From Metarhizium brunneum (taxonomy: Eukaryota; Ascomycota; Sordariomycetes; Hypocreales; Clavicipitaceae), in the NCBI RefSeq assembly GCF_013426205.1, contig NC_089427.1:434001-498000 (forward strand): a stretch of DNA of 64,000 nt, in the 5' to 3' direction. This document shows, piece after piece, positions 45,426-55,743 of the stretch. The notes beneath the pieces were generated by a model, which was not told where the DNA came from, did no database searches, and was given only the letters and a program-made list of their open reading frames with translations. The translations under genes and the position numbers were made by a program. Within the stretch, counting starts at the first letter, position 1; each line of letters opens with the position of its first letter.

Positions 45426-47620
45426 GCATGACCGACATTTGTTTCTCTTTGGCTATTTTTTTAGTACTCGAATACGGAGTACTATATCAATCAATTCACT
45501 CTACCCTGTCAAATCTTAGAAGTCCCAGTTCAAGTGTCAAAGTCCTAATAGTGCTCTTCTGTGTTAGGTCAATTCTTAAACCTAGTACACTCTGATATGT
45601 TTTAGCCCGTTACGTATAGCGCTTTTGAATAAACAATTTTCAGATGAGATTAAAGTATAAGATACCCGATTAAAGATGATACTTAATTGTGATACCTGGT
45701 AAATCCTTAGCTATTATTCTTACACGAGTTAAATCATTCTCAATAACTTGTTAGATAGTTACCTTTTTCTCTCGCTAATACATTCACAGTGTGTTTATAC
45801 AATTGCCTGCCAGCTATACACTATTTATTTTTATAACTACCAATCTCAGTCTTGATACCGTTCACAATGTGGCATCCCGACATCTGTACCATCGTCTGCC
45901 CATTTTTTTTCTTCTAGGGCTCTCTACGATACACGACCTGACTCCCAAATTCAGGCACAATCTGAGGTTCAATGGTCCAGGAGCCACAATGTCAAGCCAC
46001 CCCCTTGTCTGAGGTGTCTGTATTAGAGCGTTATGTACACAAAAGTCTGTAAAAGTTGCAAGAGCATACCCGTAGCATTGCTTAATTAGACGCCTAGAGT
46101 CCTGAATAAAGAGGGTGAGATCACGAGAGAAGACGAAGTCGGAGTTTCTTTGGTCCACTTCCTGTCCTCCCCGATATCCTTATCTCAAAGGAACCACTTG
46201 AAGGAACACTAAAGAATGGGGATTGCCTGGTTGTATTCAAGACAACAGCAGCGTGCAGGTAGCAGTCTAGTCGTGCAGGTGCCTTGTCCTCTTCAACTAT
46301 CTGCGAAAAGTTAATTGGTGCAACACTGACGAAGTGATTGCGCCTACCCCGATGCTGGGAAATGAATCGGACATGTCTATACACCATATACCCAATTTGG
46401 CCCTCGTGAGTGCGCAAGTTCAATCACAACCTCACGCGTGCGCAGTACCTGTTCCACCAGACATGCGATATCGAGAATCCTTGTGGTGGTTTGCCTTGAC
46501 CAATGGGCGATACTTTTTCCTGCGTCGCTGTTTCACAATGCATTGCATGGTGGGTGGCATGTGCCTACAACCCTAAACACCAAAAAGGCAGGATCACGAT
46601 GATGCACAAGATGCGTGCCAGCATTAAATTTCGAGCCAATAAAAGTAATTTGAGGTCAAGAGACTAATAATAAGTCAAGTTTAAGCCACAGGAGGCTGGT
46701 GATGTGGTGGCGCAGCATCGGGGACTCTCATGAAAGGAGCGAGGTTTAATTGACCACTTTCTGTTGGGCTTTGTTTAATGGTACTGATCCGGGGTCATTT
46801 GGTCATAGTGGCACGCGTTTGCTCTCCACAAAAATGGGAATATACATCTCTGGATTGGCTGTGACGTTGTCTTTTGAAAAAAAAAAATAATAATAATAAA
46901 TAAGGGAAAGAGGACTAGGTGGTGAAATCCTCGATGGCAACGACGTGGCTGGATGATCTGCTGTGGAGGGCGATGGCGTGGGGAGGTGGTCAGAAATTCA
47001 GAATGGCGGCTGCGGCAGCCAACCAGGTCGTGGATTATGCAATGTCTGGAATGCCTGCAAGCGAGTTGGCGCGGGGCAGCATCCATCGATGCACGCCTGG
47101 ACTCGCGCGACATGCAAGGAAAAGGACGTTTCCTCATACTCTGATGATGGTTTAGTCATTCTTTGCTTGCTCGGTGCAACGCTGTGCTGCCCTCCGGATC
47201 TCCGTCGTCATCAATCGGTCCAACAAGGAAACTGAGCCTTGCCGTTTTGGTGCCGACGCCCGGGTCACCAGACTCTGGGCTGCGTCACCGGCGCGCGACT
47301 CGCTCAGCGCTGCTCACATGCGTCTCGTTTCCGCAGCTTGTCCATTCTCCTCCATCCTGGCCTCTGCTGCATCAAACACCCCTGCCGGCTCTGCCGCTTC
47401 TTCACCTGTCGTCCATACGGGGTAACGAACCTGACAAAACATCATCTCGATTCTCCCCACGACTCCACCTGCGTCGAGCCCAACCCCGGATTGAAGATCC
47501 CATGGTCCTCTCTCTGGGCTTCGAAGCCATCGAGACGTCTACCATAACCTCTCCTCCACACCATATCATGGATTGAAACAGCCCTGCGCAAAATTCACAT
47601 CGCCGACGAGAAACGTTGCA
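45426..47620. other. Intergenic region, no supported gene
   Basis: Gene-free spacer of 2.2 kb. A TACGGAGTAC copy lies at 45473. The middle (45500-46140) is AT-rich. Around 46878 there is an A-tract followed by AATAATAATAATAAATAA. The last 400 bases before 47621 should be the lipase promoter and leader. Confidence 0.55.
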
Positions 47621-50038
47621 ATGGCTGATCTTCTCGTGCAAGCACGCCGCGCCTCTGTCCTCCATGCTCCTCCAGGCGCCCAAGTTGTACCCCGAAGCGA
47701 GGCAAAATCAGAACAGCATTCATCTCACAAAGGCACCGGGGGGCGTGGAGGGCTTCGGAAGGTCGTATCAAGAACCCTTCGAGACGCTAACAATGCACTC
47801 CTTTCCTGGAAGGATGGCCTGACTGTGGAGGAGCGCGAGCGCCTTCGATTACTGGAGGAAACAAAGGCCTGCCTTGATGCTCACATGAAATCGGTATGTT
47901 TTATTTCTGTCATTGCCGCCACTAGTCTTACTCGCCTAACCCTCGAATTGCAGGCCGATACATACACGCAGTGGAAGGAAGCCGCCGAGCAGCTAGATAT
48001 ACTCGAAGGCAACGACAAGTGGAAGAAGGAGACGGTGTCTGACGAATATGATTTTCTCCTCATTCAAGAGCGTCTGCGTGCGCTCGACGACGCCCGTCTC
48101 AGCCGCGATATCCGCTCCATGATGCACCTCATTCGCACCGAGTTGAGTCGAGACCTCGGAGGCATGGGCAGTGTCGACCTGTACCGCCATTCCCACGCGG
48201 GCACCAAGAAGCTGATAGAGCGCTACGTCGAGTCGGCCATCGAGACGATTGACGCCATTGTCGCCCAGAGCGCCTTGGACCACCACACCATCCACAACAA
48301 AGATTTGCTAGACGGCATGTTGTTCTCTCGTCAGAGCTTCGGTCGCAGCGCCCTGCTGCTTTCCGGCGGAGGCACGTTTGGCATGACACACATTGGCGTG
48401 CTCAAGGCATTGTTTGAACAACAGTTGCTGCCGCGCATTATATCCGGCGCCAGCGCAGGGAGCATCGTGTGCGCCGTCATGTGCACCAAAACGGACGAGG
48501 AGATTCCCGACCTAATACGAGACTTTCCCTACGGTGACTTGGCTGTTTTCGAAGCAGAGGACAGCAACGTCGGTATGCTGGGCCACATGCGACGTCTCTT
48601 GACAGAAGGCAGCTGGTCCAACATTGAGAATCTCACCCGGGTCCTGCGCGGCTTGCTGGGGGACATTACGTTTCAAGAAGCCTACAATCGCACGCGCCGC
48701 ATCCTGAACATTTGCGTGTCCACAGCGTCCATTTACGAACTGCCACGACTGCTCAACTACGTCACGGCACCCAACGTCATGATTTGGTCCGCGGTTGCCG
48801 CGTCCTGTTCGCTCCCGCTGGTATACACGTCGTCTCCGTTGCTGGTCAAGGACCCCGTCACCGGCGAGCACCACCCGTGGACACCGACGCCTCACCTGTT
48901 CATTGACGGCTCCGTCGACAATGACCTGCCCATGACCCGCTTGGCCGAGATGTTCAACGTGAACCATTTCATTGTCTGTCAGGTCAATCCGCACGTGGTT
49001 CCCTTCTTGTCCAAGGACAATGTTCTTCCCCAAGATAACAGGCCGACGGCCCCGGCCTCGAGCGCCTCGCGCTCCAACGACGCTGACTGGACCTACGCCG
49101 TCACCGCGTTGGCGAGGGACGAAGCTCTGCACCGGCTTCAGTTCATGGCTGAGCTGGGCATCTTCCCCAACCTGATGACCAAGTGCCGAACCATCCTGAG
49201 CCAAAAGTACTCTGGCGACATCACCATCCTGCCAGAGATTGCCATGCACGATCTACCAAAGCTCCTGAGCAACCCCACCGTCGACTTTATGCTGCGCTCT
49301 TGCACCCTCGGCGAACGCGCGACCTGGCCGCGGCTGAGTCGCATCCGAGACCGCTGCGCCATTGAACTCTGTCTAGACCGTGCCGTGCACCACCTCCGCG
49401 CCCGCGTCGTCTTCTCCGAGAGCCAGCGGAACCTGCGGGAGCTGACGACGGAGATGGGCCAGATGCAAATCAACATGATGCCCACGATTGCCTCGCAGTC
49501 CCCCACGCCGGTTGCCGGACAATCCGCGGCGGGCGACGGCACATCCCAGCCGCCGCCGTCGCGTCGACGCCGCCGATCGGGGAGCAGCGTCCAAACCATG
49601 CCCGGCTTCCGTGCCGCCCTGGATATCGGCGTCACGGATGACGACACCGCAGCCGAGGAACGCCTTGAGCTGTTGTCGCGTGCGCAGGGGGCCCACCGCA
49701 AACCGCGTCTCAAGAGGTCCAGCAAAAGTCAAATCAGCATGCCCCAGCACAAGGCGCCTGCAAACCTCGATGATCATGCCGTTGCCGAGTTTAACTTTGC
49801 GAGGCCCATGCGCAAGTCAGCCGGCATGGGCAGATTCCCGGAATCGCCCGCCATGTGGTCCGAACGCACCATGGGCTTGTCGCGGGGAGAAGCAGCCTCG
49901 CCGACGGATGACGTCGAAACGAGCGAGCTGGATCGTTCGAGCGACGCCGACGCCGATGCCGAGCAGGCCACTGAGGAGAGCGATCCGGATCCGTACGATG
50001 TCTCTGTGCGAAGTGGCTACAAGAAGGGGCGGAGGTAG
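47621..50038 (+). CDS. Patatin-like triacylglycerol lipase (Tgl4/Tgl5 type)
   Basis: Lipid-droplet lipase that releases fatty acids from stored triacylglycerol, related to yeast Tgl3/4/5. Two exons, 47621-47893 and 47954-50038, encode about 785 aa. The N-terminal region (to about 230) carries the DUF3336-type helices, with QWKEAAEQLDILEGNDKWK. The patatin domain has the oxyanion motif SGGGTFGMTHIG, the nucleophile serine in GASAGS and the acid in DGSVDND. The C-terminal 200 residues are Ser/Arg/Pro-rich and probably disordered, a place for phosphorylation in relatives. The 60-base intron (GTATGT...TTGCAG) has no stop in its frame, so a retained form would add 20 residues. The ATG at 47621 is the first in frame; the codon upstream at 47573 is TTG. 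Confidence 0.92.
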   Translation: MADLLVQARRASVLHAPPGAQVVPRSEAKSEQHSSHKGTGGRGGLRKVVSRTLRDANNALLSWKDGLTVEERERLRLLEETKACLDAHMKSVCFISVIAATSLTRLTLELQADTYTQWKEAAEQLDILEGNDKWKKETVSDEYDFLLIQERLRALDDARLSRDIRSMMHLIRTELSRDLGGMGSVDLYRHSHAGTKKLIERYVESAIETIDAIVAQSALDHHTIHNKDLLDGMLFSRQSFGRSALLLSGGGTFGMTHIGVLKALFEQQLLPRIISGASAGSIVCAVMCTKTDEEIPDLIRDFPYGDLAVFEAEDSNVGMLGHMRRLLTEGSWSNIENLTRVLRGLLGDITFQEAYNRTRRILNICVSTASIYELPRLLNYVTAPNVMIWSAVAASCSLPLVYTSSPLLVKDPVTGEHHPWTPTPHLFIDGSVDNDLPMTRLAEMFNVNHFIVCQVNPHVVPFLSKDNVLPQDNRPTAPASSASRSNDADWTYAVTALARDEALHRLQFMAELGIFPNLMTKCRTILSQKYSGDITILPEIAMHDLPKLLSNPTVDFMLRSCTLGERATWPRLSRIRDRCAIELCLDRAVHHLRARVVFSESQRNLRELTTEMGQMQINMMPTIASQSPTPVAGQSAAGDGTSQPPPSRRRRRSGSSVQTMPGFRAALDIGVTDDDTAAEERLELLSRAQGAHRKPRLKRSSKSQISMPQHKAPANLDDHAVAEFNFARPMRKSAGMGRFPESPAMWSERTMGLSRGEAASPTDDVETSELDRSSDADADAEQATEESDPDPYDVSVRSGYKKGRR

Positions 50039-50327
50039 GATACCTGTGGTTTTTGATTTCTTTTGTTTCTTTGAATAGGGTACCGTTTTGTGTTTTCATT
50101 TTCGGGGGATATCTAGACGTAGGCAAATTCGGCATAGCATGATTTCCAGCGTGAGCATGGGCATAGCGGAGTTTCGCATGAAATACAAACCATTGGCGTC
50201 ATGCAGGGCCACGTCATGAGATGAGTGCACATCTACGCAGTATGTACAACGGTGTCGAAGCGCGGTATCCGCTGCGGGACCGTTGAAACGTTCTTGGGGG
50301 GAATTAGTTCCACAGCGGATATACTTC
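50039..50327. other. Spacer between lipase and tRNA gene
   Basis: Holds the lipase 3' untranslated region and the tRNA upstream sequence. No gene seen. Confidence 0.6.
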
Positions 50328-50414
50328 GGCCGCGTGGCCTAATGGCTAAGGCGCTAGATTTCGGTTATCTGTCCGCTTCTCTAGAGATTCCAGGTTCGAC
50401 TCCTGGCGTGGTCG
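50328..50414 (+). tRNA. tRNA-Arg (anticodon TCG) with 14-base intron
   Basis: A complete cloverleaf folds by hand. The 7-pair acceptor stem (GGCCGCG with CGTGGTC) contains two G-T pairs. The D arm is GCC-TAATGGCTAA-GGC, and the anticodon stem CTAGA/TCTAG. The T arm CCAGG-TTCGACT-CCTGG carries the B box. The anticodon TCG is at 50361-50363. Between position 37 (G at 50364) and position 38 (C at 50379) lie 14 extra bases, the usual place for a nuclear tRNA intron. Discriminator G at 50414. Removal of the intron leaves 73 bases. The A box TGGCCTAATGG is standard. Confidence 0.9.
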
Positions 50415-50417
50415 CTT

Positions 50418-50446
50418 CCAGATGAGCATCTGGACTTTCTTTTTTT
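50418..50446 (+). terminator. Pol III T-run after a small hairpin
   Basis: CCAGAT-GAGC-ATCTGG can form a perfect 6-base-pair hairpin just after the tRNA and is followed by a run of seven T (50440-50446), which is the usual RNA polymerase III stop signal. Confidence 0.7.
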
Positions 50447-51886
50447 GCGTCTCATTCATGTTTGGATACGATTTATTAATCATCAGCCTGGTGAAGTGGT
50501 GCCTTTACGAGTACTTTACAGGAAGATCAAACAAAAAAAATAGTATTTGGATATTACTATTAGCGTTTGCTAGACTCCTTTTTAGTTTTTCAAGGCAGTG
50601 TGTTGTCTGTTATATTTTTATTTCAAATCATCAACCCGCTGCTTTTACGAATTAAGTAAGAGATGCCTGTATCACGGGGTATCAAGTTGTCGCGGTCCAG
50701 TTTGTCCGACCGACACATGGTATGGGTTCCACTAGGCCGTACCCTGCTGTGCCTGCACTAGAAATGGATTGAAGAAATTGACAAGTCCATTTTCATCTCA
50801 CCTACAGACTAGAGTTTATCGTGTGCTCTGCGCTTTTACTACCCTGTACCCGACCATTACACTAGATAACTCTAGGTCGCTCTATGTGGTAAATAGACTG
50901 TGGGCTCAACGTGGCAGCCTTTGTGTCTATTTATCGGCACTAGACGCGGACCATCGGGATACCTGCTGGTTTACGGAGTACTTTTTGTTCGAGTAAACTC
51001 GGCATGCGTGGACGCAGCAAAAGGACCAAAACCACCGCATGACAATCAAGGTACAAAGTGCAGCAGCCGCAGCAAATGCAGTCTAGGGCCTGGTCTCGTC
51101 AACAAAATAAAAATGACATTCCAAATTCAAACGTAGCGGCACTCGCGGGAGGTCGGATCAGCAATGGCGTGCTTCCCCGAACCACCACGCCGCCGACGAG
51201 CCGGCTCACTTGTCACCAGCCGTCTGGCCCCTTTGGGACAAGGGGCTAGATGCCTTGGCCCATTGCGTCAGCGAGGCTGGGATGGCAGAATCGAGACCGC
51301 TGGGCCAATGGGGGTTGGGGGACAGCACGCAATCGATGGTTTTGGCGTTGGGCCGGCCACGACAAGTGCGTAGGAGGTGCATGGCGTGACAAAAGGAGAC
51401 ATTGGGGGAGCTGATGTGTGCGATGAGTGCTGAAGGGGAATTCAAGTGCGCAATGTAAGACCAAAAAAGAAGAAAAAGAAAAAAAGGCAATAGCACGACA
51501 TGGAGTTTAAACATGCTAGCTCATGAGCATAAGGATATTTGGTAGCAAAAACACCATGAGGATGAGGGGCAATGAGGGGCAGCTTTGCCTGGGGCGGCGG
51601 AGACGAGGAGGGGAAAGCAACACTGAACCGTCGACATTTGACAAGTGTGGAGGGGCAGCAGAAACATCTGGCCTAAATTCCTCTCAGCATTCGAGCTGTG
51701 GCGTACGGGCTGCTGGAGCTTTGCATTTCATTGGCGTCGCAAAATTCAGGTGTGCTTGCGATGTACCGACGAGCTGGACGCAGCCGTGGCTGGGGGTAGG
51801 CTGGCGTCATGATTTTTGTGCAAAGCGAGACGGCGAGACGGGCCAAGTGAGGCACGCCATCGCCGCAACAAAGCTGCAAATCCGGG
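50447..51886. other. Intergenic region, no supported gene
   Basis: Spacer between the tRNA and the peroxiredoxin promoter. One TACGGAGTAC copy at 50972. The left part (50450-50650) is AT-rich; short frames only. Confidence 0.6.
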
Positions 51887-51894
51887 TATATAAG
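51887..51894 (+). promoter_or_regulatory. TATA box of the peroxiredoxin gene
   Basis: TATATAAG lies 121 bases before the ATG at 52015. Confidence 0.65.
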
Positions 51895-52014
51895 GGTGTG
51901 CTGCCGGCCTCGTCCCACACGGAAATCGAGGCTCTCGATCTTGTTTTCTGCTTCGCTCCATCATTTGCTTTTCCCCTTTGCACATAGCAACCTCATCACA
52001 CACACACGTTCGCC

Positions 52015-52754
52015 ATGGCCGCCAACACCACCACGCTCCGTCTCGGCTCCAAGGCCCCCGACTTCACTGCCGACAGCAACGTCGGCAAGATTGAATTCCA
52101 CAAGTACATCGAGGGCAGCTGGGCCATCCTCTTCTCGCACCCGCAGGACTTCACGCCCGTGTGCACCACGGAGCTCGGCGCCTTTGCCAAGCTCGAGCCC
52201 GACTTCACCAAGCGCGGCGTCAAGCTGCTCGGTCTGTCGGCCGACACCACCGACAGCCACGCCACCTGGATCAAGGACATTGCAGAGGTCACGGGCGGAA
52301 ACGTCAAGTTCCCCATCCTTGCCGACCCCGACCGTGTCGTGTCCAACCTGTACGACATGTAAGTTGCGGGCCGTCGTCGTCCACCATGACCAACCATCAC
52401 CACCCATCAAGGACTAACTCTTTCCCTAGGATCGACTACCAGGACCCCACCAACATCGATAGAAACTCCCTCCCCTTGACCATCCGATCCGTCTTTTTCA
52501 TTGACCCCAAGAAGACCATCCGCACCATCCTCTCCTACCCTGCCTCCACTGGCCGCAACGCCGCCGAGGTGCTGCGCATCGTCGACTCCCTCCAGGCCGG
52601 CGACAAGCACAAGATCGCCACCCCCATCGACTGGCAGCCTGGCCAGGACGTCATCGTCGCCAACAGCGTCAAGGACCCCGAGGCCAAGGAGCTGTTCCCC
52701 AACCTCCGCATCATCAAGCCCTACCTCCGATACACTGCTCTCCCCAAGGCTTAA
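52015..52754 (+). CDS. 1-Cys peroxiredoxin (Prx6 type)
   Basis: Thiol peroxidase reducing hydrogen peroxide and alkyl hydroperoxides, 222 aa. Two exons, 52015-52358 and 52430-52754, with a 71-base intron (GTAAGT...CCCTAG, branch ACTAAC) splitting a Met codon. The peroxidatic cysteine is in PVCTTE, preceded by HPQDFTPV. The C-terminal Prx6-type extension follows, ending PYLRYTALPKA. Only one cysteine is seen, so recycling would need an external thiol or glutathione. No signal peptide is seen: the protein begins MAANTTTLRLGS, suggesting a cytosolic location. Length is that of the family. Confidence 0.95.
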
Positions 52755-53895
52755 ATCCGTCAACGGGGGTGAGGCGAGGATGCGTGCTGTACTTTTTGCA
52801 ACAGACAGGCAAAAAAAAGTGTGAGGGCCGAAACAAGAAAAATAATGAAAGGCAAAAATCAAGTCTGAGTCAGATTTTTATCGCAAGCTGTTGGTTGCAA
52901 GTATACCCAGACACCGCCGTTTCATGAGCAAAAACGTGTGCCTGAAAAGTAAATCCAGCCTTCGTCGGCGTCGTGGTCGCGAAATAATGAGGAGGGAGTC
53001 ATCTACGAGACGGAAGGCTAGAAAACTCTAGGTAGTGAGCGTTGAATGATTACCAAGTCTTCTTGATCGCCTGGCAGAAACCGGACGGGGTGCCTGCTGT
53101 GACGTGCTTGATGTCGTGTTTCCCAAGAACTACCGGCCCTTGGCGGCTTGGGCATTTGCCGAAATAGGATGCCCTATCCCAAGTGTCAGGTAGGGGGGAT
53201 GTTGTCCGGGTTCAAGGGGTGGTTTTTCAAGGTGACCCTGGCTACCTGGGTAGGCTGCCCAACAGTCAAGCTGGGAGGATTAGATACCATGCCGTTGACA
53301 TGGCAAAGATGCCTTCTTTTTTGGTTTCTTCCCGCCAATGTATGCATTGGACATGCGCCGCAGATGGTGTAGACGCCATGACGTCGATGATGCCACACGA
53401 TGTGAGGGAGTGGTTTTCGTTGTTCAGGCTTTTCTGCTCCTTTGCCCGTACTACATCGGACGAACCACACGTTTTGCGACTCGACTTGGCCGTGGCGGCT
53501 CCCCTCCCTCCTCCCGGGGATTTCTAGCCATGGTACGGAGTACATGCGTTGCGAGGGCGAGAAAAAGAAGAATGCGCATGGGCAGCTGTGACGCTGGCAC
53601 ATGAAGGTGCGGCGGCGGCGCCTTTGCCCCTGCAGCCGATTTGTATGTACGTAGTAGTATGTATAGCTATCCCGTTGGCATGACGCATCTTCTGCTGCAT
53701 GGACACGTACAATTGTACATGTATGTACATGTGCGCCGGCGGTTTGCTGGTCGCAGCTTTTGCCGTGCTCGCGCGCATTGTTGGGGATCGTTCAATGTCG
53801 TCGTTTGGGGTTTCATGCACGGTGACTGCTAGTTCAGGTACCTGGGCGAGCATGTACCTTGTGCATGTGAGAATGCATTGTGTACTAAGTACTCG

Positions 53896-53913
53896 GTACT
53901 CCGTACGGAGTAC
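53896..53913. repeat. 18-base perfect palindrome
   Basis: GTACTCCGTACGGAGTAC reads the same on both strands. Half of it, TACGGAGTAC or GTACTCCGTA, recurs in many of the intergenic regions of the window but in none of the called coding sequences except one partial match (TACTCCGTG near 25373, upstream of a CDS). Confidence 0.7.
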
Positions 53914-55568
53914 ATGCCTTCTAATATTGGCCAAGGACCTGGGTGCATGCAAGGTCGAGCCACTTTGTCAGATTGAAACCTCCAAGCTTCCTTCCTTCTT
54001 CCTCCCATGACTTCGCAAATGCTGGTACTCCGTACAAGTCGGCAATCCTTCCCAATTCTCGCATGTGCCCGTCGCTTTTCCATTCACCCACCTGGCTGGC
54101 CTGCATGCTTGCATTGCAACCAGTACATGTATGTACTTGGATGCATACACCTAGGTACTTCCCACATGCAGTGCATGCATGTACCATCACGTACTCCGTA
54201 AACCCACATGGACGCTCTTTCCCTGAGCCGCCTGGCCGCAAACAAGCACTTTCCCCCCGCCAGGAAGCGAGACCCCCCTCTTTCCCTCTTGTGCAGCGTC
54301 CCAGTTGCCAGGTTGCTTGGCGTCTGTGCATCTGGCCCTCAAGCTCGACAATTGAAACAGCAAAACGAGGCGACCAAGCCTGGCGCTGCCCATTGGCCCA
54401 CCTGGTGGTGCGTGGCGGCGCAACCGCGTTCCCCTTCATATCGTGGACTTGTCGGCTGGCTTGCCGCTTCAGCTCACAGATGGCATCACCAGCTGCGCGC
54501 CGCTGCACGAGCACGAGCGCATCATGGGCGACTGACAGACCCCCAGACCCCCTCCCCGCGACATCAATTCATCAGACGCACCCGAGCACACGGAGCACAG
54601 GCTTCAACCAGCGGCTTCTTTGTCGAAACGGCGCCGCTCGCTGATTTGACAGGCCCCTCAACCCTCCCCCAGCCATCAGAACCCGGTCGCCCTGTCGGAC
54701 CATTATCCACGTTTACGACGAGTCCTCGAGCTCATTTTTTTCCTCTCTGCGTCTTCCCCTTGCCCAGCGCCCGCCTGCTCGTCAACTCGTCTGCTCTGCC
54801 TCGCGCTGTTCTCGAGTCGCCACATCGCCCTAGAGTCTGGTTGTCTCCATCCAGTCCTTGAAGCTACTGCATGTATGTGCGCATATTCCTTGTTGTATTG
54901 CCGCATAGCCTTGTCGACCTTGTTTGGCCGCGAATCCACCATGGCCACGATGCAGTCTAGGAATCCGCATCAGCCTCGCTGCCTCACCTTTTGATTTGCC
55001 TTGGTTGCTTGTTGCCGCTTTCGCTCGGCCAACTTCTTCTTCTGCTTCTTCCCTCTCTGCAGACCCATGCCCTCATCATCCATGCTCCCCTGCTCCCCGT
55101 CCTGATTTTGTGCTCAACGGCTTCCGTGATACACAACCCTTGTCGTTGTCTTCTTAAACATCCGCCCGTCCTCTCTCCTTCCCGTCAACCTTGCCTTCTG
55201 TCGTCCCGTCCCGGCTGCCTTCCTTGCCTGTTCTACTCCAAGTCCAAGCTCGGCATCCTGGTCCAACCGATCTCGACCTCGCCAAGACGGCTGGGCTCGG
55301 TCTGCTTTCGCCCGCAATAACGTTGGCCTGATCCTGTTCATCTCTCTTGGTCAAGGCAACCAACGGCATGGTTTGGCATATATCCCAGCTGCAGCCTTCT
55401 CGTGCCATGTGCCTCTCTGTTAAGGACATGAGGGTAGTACCGGAACAGTATCCAACCATTTCGGTTCATGCAACAGCCGAAACGATCGTCGCTCGTGAAG
55501 CATCCCAGAGCTGTCATCAATCCTAGCTAGCCACGCGGTTCCGTCTCTTTTGTTTTGAACTCGACTAC

Positions 55569-55610
55569 CTCTTTTTCTTCTTCTTCTTCTTCTTCTGCTT
55601 CTTCTTCTTG
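55569..55610 (+). promoter_or_regulatory. Pyrimidine tract in the leader of the Kelch gene
   Basis: A run of CTTCTTCTTCTTCTT units with one TGC interruption, 134 to 175 bases before the ATG at 55744. Such tracts are common near transcription starts of strongly expressed fungal genes; here it could set the start site. Confidence 0.4.
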
Positions 55611-55743
55611 GCTACTTGTACTCTCTCCACTATACTTGTTTCTTCTCGAAACCCAACCTCATATCACATAGCATAGCTCCGTGTTTGTTCGGCGCACTCT
55701 GCTGCTCTGGCAGAGTGTTGCCTAGCAAAGCTTTTATCGCAAC

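Larger units (their letters stand above)
52755..55743. other. Long intergenic region and 5' leader
   Basis: About 3 kb without a supported gene. 53500-54200 is rich in short palindromes of the GTAC, CATG and TACGGAGTAC kind (copies at 53534, 53896, 54025 and 54191). The right end (55540-55743) has a pyrimidine-rich leader of the Kelch gene. Frames of 60 to 230 codons exist but lack domains and are cut by the palindromic words. Confidence 0.6.
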
